From Gammaproteobacteria bacterium (GTDB taxonomy: Bacteria; Pseudomonadota; Gammaproteobacteria; Steroidobacterales; Rariloculaceae): a stretch of DNA of 64,000 nt. The stretch spans positions 181,956-245,955 of the forward strand of contig JAJDVG010000040.1 of NCBI GenBank assembly GCA_022826245.1. Direction: 5' to 3'. The position numbers were made by a program, and so were the translations under genes. Position 1 is the stretch's first letter. Every line of letters begins with the position of its first letter. The notes under the pieces were generated by a model. The model was not told the DNA's origin. It did no database searches and worked only from the letters and a program-made list of their open reading frames with translations. Shown piece after piece: positions 60,080 to 64,000 of this stretch.

Positions 60080-60655
60080 ATGGCGCGAACGCGCGGAAAC
60101 GACAAAAATTACCGAATCCGCGATCAGCGATTGCTCGATGCACTGGAACATGGCAACCGAGCGCCCTACGCGGGCCATGTGTGGCGTTCGGTGCGCGAAG
60201 GGCGCGACCCGCTGACCTGCTGGCGAGCGGGCGGGCGTTGGGACGACGGGACGCTGGATGTCCTGTACACGTCGACAACAAGGACCGCAGCCATCGCCGA
60301 GAGACGGTTCCATCTCTTTCAGGGTCAGCCCTTGCCGCCTTCACGAGTCCGTTACGAGCTGTTCGAATTGAGGATATCCCTGCGCGCAGTCGCCCGATTC
60401 CCGGACGCTGACTCGTTGGCTTCCATCGGCTTTGACGCAGGCTCGTTTGGCCAATTGAGTTACCTGGAGCGTGAAAGGGAGTACCCGCGTTCGCAGGAAA
60501 TCGCGGAGGCCTGCGCGTTTCTTGGAGCCGACGGGCTGCTGGTCCCAAGCGCACGCGAGGATTCCTCAAGCAACCTGATCGTATTTTGCGAACAGGAAAC
60601 TCCTGTCGATATGGAAGTAATTGCGAACCACGGTATCGTGCAGTTCGATCGGTGA
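60080..60655 (+). CDS. RES-domain toxin (NAD-degrading)
   Basis: The 191-residue protein carries the RES signature: HVWRSVREGRDPLTCWRAGG with the Arg, RWDDGTLDVLYTSTTRTAAI with the YTS motif, AER with the Glu, and later SSNLIVFCEQ with the Ser. RES toxins such as MbcT and Res deplete NAD+ by phosphorolysis or hydrolysis and stop growth. The antitoxin gene is directly upstream, so the module is complete. Confidence 0.92.
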   Translation: MARTRGNDKNYRIRDQRLLDALEHGNRAPYAGHVWRSVREGRDPLTCWRAGGRWDDGTLDVLYTSTTRTAAIAERRFHLFQGQPLPPSRVRYELFELRISLRAVARFPDADSLASIGFDAGSFGQLSYLEREREYPRSQEIAEACAFLGADGLLVPSAREDSSSNLIVFCEQETPVDMEVIANHGIVQFDR

Positions 60656-60680
60656 GCCGTTTGATCCGGGGACGGAAACG

Positions 60681-63600
60681 TCAGTCGTTTTCGCCCTCTA
60701 TCGTGTCCGCTGTCTCCGCAGCCTCCGCAGCCTCCGCTGTCTCCGCAGCCTCCGCAGCGCCGGCCGCGTCCTCCAACGGATAATCATCCAGGTACTGGAC
60801 AAGCTCGTCGACGCTATTGCGCACCGACATCAGGTGATCGGGATCGGCGACGTCGAGATCGCCGGCGATCTGCTCGGCGATGATGACCAGGTTCTGGCGC
60901 GTCTGGGCCAGTTCCTCCGCCGTCATCCTGTAGCCGTCGGAAGACGCGTTGACCAGGTAGCCGTTGATGAAGCTCGCCAGGTAGCGCGACGAACTGAGCA
61001 GTGCGTTGTCGTCGCCGAGCGTGCGCGTGGCCATGGCGCGCATCCGGTGGAGATCGTCGTCCGCCGCGAGTATCAACGCCCGGTCGATGAACTGACTCGC
61101 CTCCAGCGCAAGGCGCTCGCGGTCTTCGGTCGCATTGACGCGCCAGGCCGCGCGCAGGCGGACGGCGTCCGCATACCACACGTCGGTGATCCGGCTCGCG
61201 GCGAGTACCTCGTCCAGCGCCGCGAGCGACGCCCAGTCGCCGAGGGCCTCGTACGTGAGACCCGGGATCACGGCCGCCGCGGGGCCGCGCAGTTCGTCGG
61301 CGACCGCCTGAATGTCCTCGGGCGCTTCGCCGCGGCTCAGGGGCCCCAGGTAGTCCTCGGCGATGTTGTAGCGCGCCTGCAGGTTGAGCGGATTGGCCAG
61401 CAGTGCGTTGTTCAGGGACTCCGTGGCTCGGTCGGGCTCTCCGGTGGCCGTGAAAAGCCAGCCGAAAACCTCGAACTGCCTCGAGAAGTCGGGAATGGCT
61501 GCCGCCATGTCCAGCGCGCGCGGCGTGCGCGATGTGCTCACGAGCCAACGGGCGATGTAGCCGTAGTCGATGCTCCCGCCGAGCAGCGCGTGGACCCAGC
61601 TTCCGGGTCTCGTCAGCGGATCGTGCGGATTGAACAGTTCGAGCAGATCGTCGAGCTGCAGGCCATCCGCCCAGACGCGGCTGCGGGTCGCCATTAGATT
61701 GTTGTCGTCGGTGCTGATCTCGGCGCCTCGGGAGAAGGACAGGATGCCCTGCTCGTCGAGCGCGAGCGCCACCAGCAGGTCCTCGACGCCGTGCAGGCCG
61801 AATCGGCTGTAGTGCAGGGCGTCGTCGCTGAACGGCCGGCCCGTGCGCGCCGCCTCGAGTTCCAGGTCGAGCGGCGCATCGGACGCCAGGAACATGAGTA
61901 CACCGGAGCCCGTGTAGTAAAGCCTCACGGACTCGAACACGGCCGCCAGCGTCCCGGCCAGCGTGCGCAACAGAGGTTCGTCCACGAATTCGGCATTCAT
62001 CCACTGGAGAAACACGCCGCCCTCGTTGAGCTTGCTCCTCACGTCGGCCGCGAACTCGCGCGTGAACAGGTGCGACGCGCCGGCCGTCCAGGGATGCGAG
62101 GGCTGCGAGACGATCGCGTCGTACGTCTTGCCGGTCAGCCTGAGCGCATTGCGTGCGTCGTTGATCACGACGTTGACCCGCGGATCCTCGAGCGGGTCGA
62201 CGTCACGCATGCCGGCGAGTTGCCGGTTCGCCACGATCACCTCCGGTTCGAGCTCGACCACATCGACGCTTTCCACGGACGACGGAATGCCCTCGAGCGC
62301 GACGCCGCCGCCGAAGCCGACGACGAGCATGCTGCGCGCGTCCGGGCGCGCGATGACCGGCAGTGCGGTCAGCCATTTCTGCGCATCGGAAATGGGCGGC
62401 GAGCCCTTCACCGCGACGGAGGCTTCGGGGAGGCCGTTGGTGCGCAGATAGTAGAAGTTTCCCGAAGCCAGCAGCACCACGGTCGAGGAACGCCCGACGG
62501 CGTAATAGAGTTCTCGCGGCGGCTCCGGATAGCCGACGTCGAACGCGGAACTCAGCACCACCGCCCGGGGCCGCTCCGGGCTGTAGACGGCGATGACCGC
62601 GGCGATGCCGGCACAGGCGATGGCCACGGGAATCGGCCTCGGCCGCGCGACGCAGCCGGCCGCCCACAGCGCCAGCACGAAGTTGACGCCCACCGCCACG
62701 CGTATCGTCCCTTCGAAGCCGAGGCCCGGAATCAGCACGAATCCCGCGAGGATCGAACCGATGATGGCGCCGACGGTATTCCAGGCGTAGATGCGCGCGG
62801 TGCTCGCCGTGGCTTCGCTCTCGTCGCGCGCCAGCACGCGCACCGAGAGGGGCAGGGTGGCGCCGATGAAGATCGTCGCCGGCAACATCACGGCCACGGC
62901 GAAGAGCGCGAACGCTGCGGTGGTCCGGGCGTCGGGGATCAGCGGCCCCATCCACGCGTAGACGCCGATCGACAGCGCGCCGATCGCGACCTGCGTGAAC
63001 GCGAAGACCATGGCGGCCTGCTCGCGTCGCTCGGCAAGTTTGCCGGCCAGGCCGCCGCCGAGCGCGATACCGGTCAGGAAGGCCGCGAGCATCGTGGCGA
63101 ATGCGTAGATGCTGCCGCCGATCACATGGGCCAGCATCCGGGTCCAGAGCACTTCGTACAGAAAAGCATTGGCGCCGGAGACCAGCATGACCGGCAGCAT
63201 CCACGCGGGCTGAGTGCGGAAAACGGTCCTGAGCCGGCCCACCAGCGGTTCGGACCTTGCGAACAACGGCCGAATGCAGGCCGTGACGAAGTCAGGCGGC
63301 GTGGCCGCGACCACGGCCTCGTCAGGCGGAGCGCTGTCGCGCCGGTCGCGCGCGAGCGCCGCCGCGATGACGAACACGAGCGCGTTGACGGCGACACCGA
63401 CCCAGACGGTCCGGTTGAGCCCGAGCGCCGGCAGCAGCATGAACGCCGCGATTACCGTGCCGCAGACCGCGCCGGCCGTATTGATCGCGTAGAGCAGCGC
63501 CACCCTCGGCCCCACCTCGCGGTCGGTGCGAACGGCATAGCGGATCAGCAGCGGCAGCGTCGCGCCCATGAAGCCCGTCGGGATGGCGAGCACCACGAAC

Positions 63601-64000
63601 GCCACGATCAGATAAAAGATCGGCTGACCGAAGGTCGCCGCGTCCGGCGGCGCGGGCTGATCGCCGAGGATCGCCGCGTAGAGCGCCCGCGCCGCGAGCA
63701 GTAGCAGCGGCACGGCGAGCGCCGACAAGGCGATGCCGGCTTCGAGAATGCCGTAGACGAGTACCGGTCGCGTGACGCGTCCGGCGTAGCGCCCCGCGAT
63801 GGCCGAACCCAGCGCCAGCCCGCCCATGTAGGCGGCGAGCACGGTAGCGACCGCCAGTTCGCTCGTGCCGAAAACGAGCGAGAACTGCCTGAGCCAGGCA
63901 GTCTGGTAAAGCAGCGCCGCAAGCCCGGACAGGAAGAAGCAGGCGACGACGCCGGCGAAAACGAGCCAGGACGGCTCCCCGGGAGCCGTGCCGGATGGCG
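60681..64000 (-). CDS. MFS/spermidine-synthase fusion protein (5' end beyond window)
   Basis: The frame runs off the right edge, so the start is missing; at least 1,105 residues are present. The first visible part (FFLSGLAALLYQTAWLRQFS, TVLAAYMGGLALGS) and the following helices form a transporter-like membrane domain. Then comes a spermidine-synthase-like Rossmann domain: VVGFGGGVALEGIPSSVESV, DVVELEPEVI and YDAIVSQPSHPWTAGASHLF. A helical, TPR-like C-terminal part of about 300 residues follows. The last 30 residues are a repeat of Ala-Ala-Glu units. The nucleotide-binding loop is complete, but polyamine synthesis is not proven for this membrane family. Confidence 0.88.
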   Translation of the reverse strand, partial: PSGTAPGEPSWLVFAGVVACFFLSGLAALLYQTAWLRQFSLVFGTSELAVATVLAAYMGGLALGSAIAGRYAGRVTRPVLVYGILEAGIALSALAVPLLLLAARALYAAILGDQPAPPDAATFGQPIFYLIVAFVVLAIPTGFMGATLPLLIRYAVRTDREVGPRVALLYAINTAGAVCGTVIAAFMLLPALGLNRTVWVGVAVNALVFVIAAALARDRRDSAPPDEAVVAATPPDFVTACIRPLFARSEPLVGRLRTVFRTQPAWMLPVMLVSGANAFLYEVLWTRMLAHVIGGSIYAFATMLAAFLTGIALGGGLAGKLAERREQAAMVFAFTQVAIGALSIGVYAWMGPLIPDARTTAAFALFAVAVMLPATIFIGATLPLSVRVLARDESEATASTARIYAWNTVGAIIGSILAGFVLIPGLGFEGTIRVAVGVNFVLALWAAGCVARPRPIPVAIACAGIAAVIAVYSPERPRAVVLSSAFDVGYPEPPRELYYAVGRSSTVVLLASGNFYYLRTNGLPEASVAVKGSPPISDAQKWLTALPVIARPDARSMLVVGFGGGVALEGIPSSVESVDVVELEPEVIVANRQLAGMRDVDPLEDPRVNVVINDARNALRLTGKTYDAIVSQPSHPWTAGASHLFTREFAADVRSKLNEGGVFLQWMNAEFVDEPLLRTLAGTLAAVFESVRLYYTGSGVLMFLASDAPLDLELEAARTGRPFSDDALHYSRFGLHGVEDLLVALALDEQGILSFSRGAEISTDDNNLMATRSRVWADGLQLDDLLELFNPHDPLTRPGSWVHALLGGSIDYGYIARWLVSTSRTPRALDMAAAIPDFSRQFEVFGWLFTATGEPDRATESLNNALLANPLNLQARYNIAEDYLGPLSRGEAPEDIQAVADELRGPAAAVIPGLTYEALGDWASLAALDEVLAASRITDVWYADAVRLRAAWRVNATEDRERLALEASQFIDRALILAADDDLHRMRAMATRTLGDDNALLSSSRYLASFINGYLVNASSDGYRMTAEELAQTRQNLVIIAEQIAGDLDVADPDHLMSVRNSVDELVQYLDDYPLEDAAGAAEAAETAEAAEAAETADTIEGEND

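Noticed and set aside
58889..60655. Single operon joining the nucleotidyltransferase gene and the Xre-RES module
   Set aside because: A 180-base gap with an independent promoter and a perfect operator separates them.

Overview
The window is GC-rich DNA from a bacterium, most likely a gammaproteobacterium. Evidence for this is a TonB-dependent receptor, the paired DUF4212/VC_2705-type sodium symporter, a LexA-like site of the CTGT-N8-ACAG type, and lipoproteins and signal peptides of Gram-negative style. I cannot place it to genus. I found no rRNA, tRNA, CRISPR array, integrase or transposase.

Layout. 1-3.8 kb: a truncated metallo-beta-lactamase-fold gene, mazEF, pirin, a glutathionyl-hydroquinone reductase and an AbrB-like regulator. 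3.9-7.6 kb: an accessory block of unknown role (AAA-type ATPase, small helical protein, ParA-type ATPase with a TTG start, and a coupled coiled-coil partner). 7.7-14.3 kb: transport, with a TRAP substrate-binding protein, a fused DctQM permease, a secreted beta-propeller and a two-subunit sodium:solute symporter. 14.4-15.1 kb: an XRE regulator with a decayed hipA and a 23-bp repeat. 15.1-30.5 kb: mainly metabolic genes (FAD-linked oxidase, Nu-class GST, MmuM, YeiH-like exporter, PurN, hydrolase, TonB receptor, DUF2272, Ogt) with two VapBC-type modules.

30.6-41.3 kb: a MerR-like regulator, an SSS symporter, a PQQ dehydrogenase and a 1,939-residue secreted subtilase. The subtilase gene sits between the two halves of a decayed paralogue that lies in the opposite orientation. 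A decayed copy of the start of the PQQ dehydrogenase gene lies just beyond. 41.3-48.2 kb: VapBC, an orphan ribbon-helix-helix antitoxin with a toxin stub, two lipoproteins, a methyltransferase, a CmcJ/NvfI-like enzyme, TauE/SafE and a PadR/HAAS pair. 48.2-55.3 kb: L-2-hydroxyglutarate-oxidase-like, nitroreductase, XRE orphan, SnoaL-like, and a TetR-HlyD-ABC efflux operon. 55.4-60.7 kb: two Phd/PIN modules, a DUF222-HNH gene with a strong LexA-like site at its start, a winged-helix/nucleotidyltransferase protein, and an Xre-RES module. The right end is a truncated MFS/spermidine-synthase fusion.

Two features run through the window. First, toxin-antitoxin modules are dense: seven look intact and several are broken, most with a recognisable inverted-repeat operator. 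Second, short tandem duplications recur at gene ends and gene junctions (12.4, 32.6, 45.3, 51.2, 53.4 and 54.5 kb) and as in-frame minisatellites inside coding regions (57.9 and 60.7 kb). At 12.4 and 32.6 kb they create tiny stop-start-coupled reading frames between transporter or enzyme genes.
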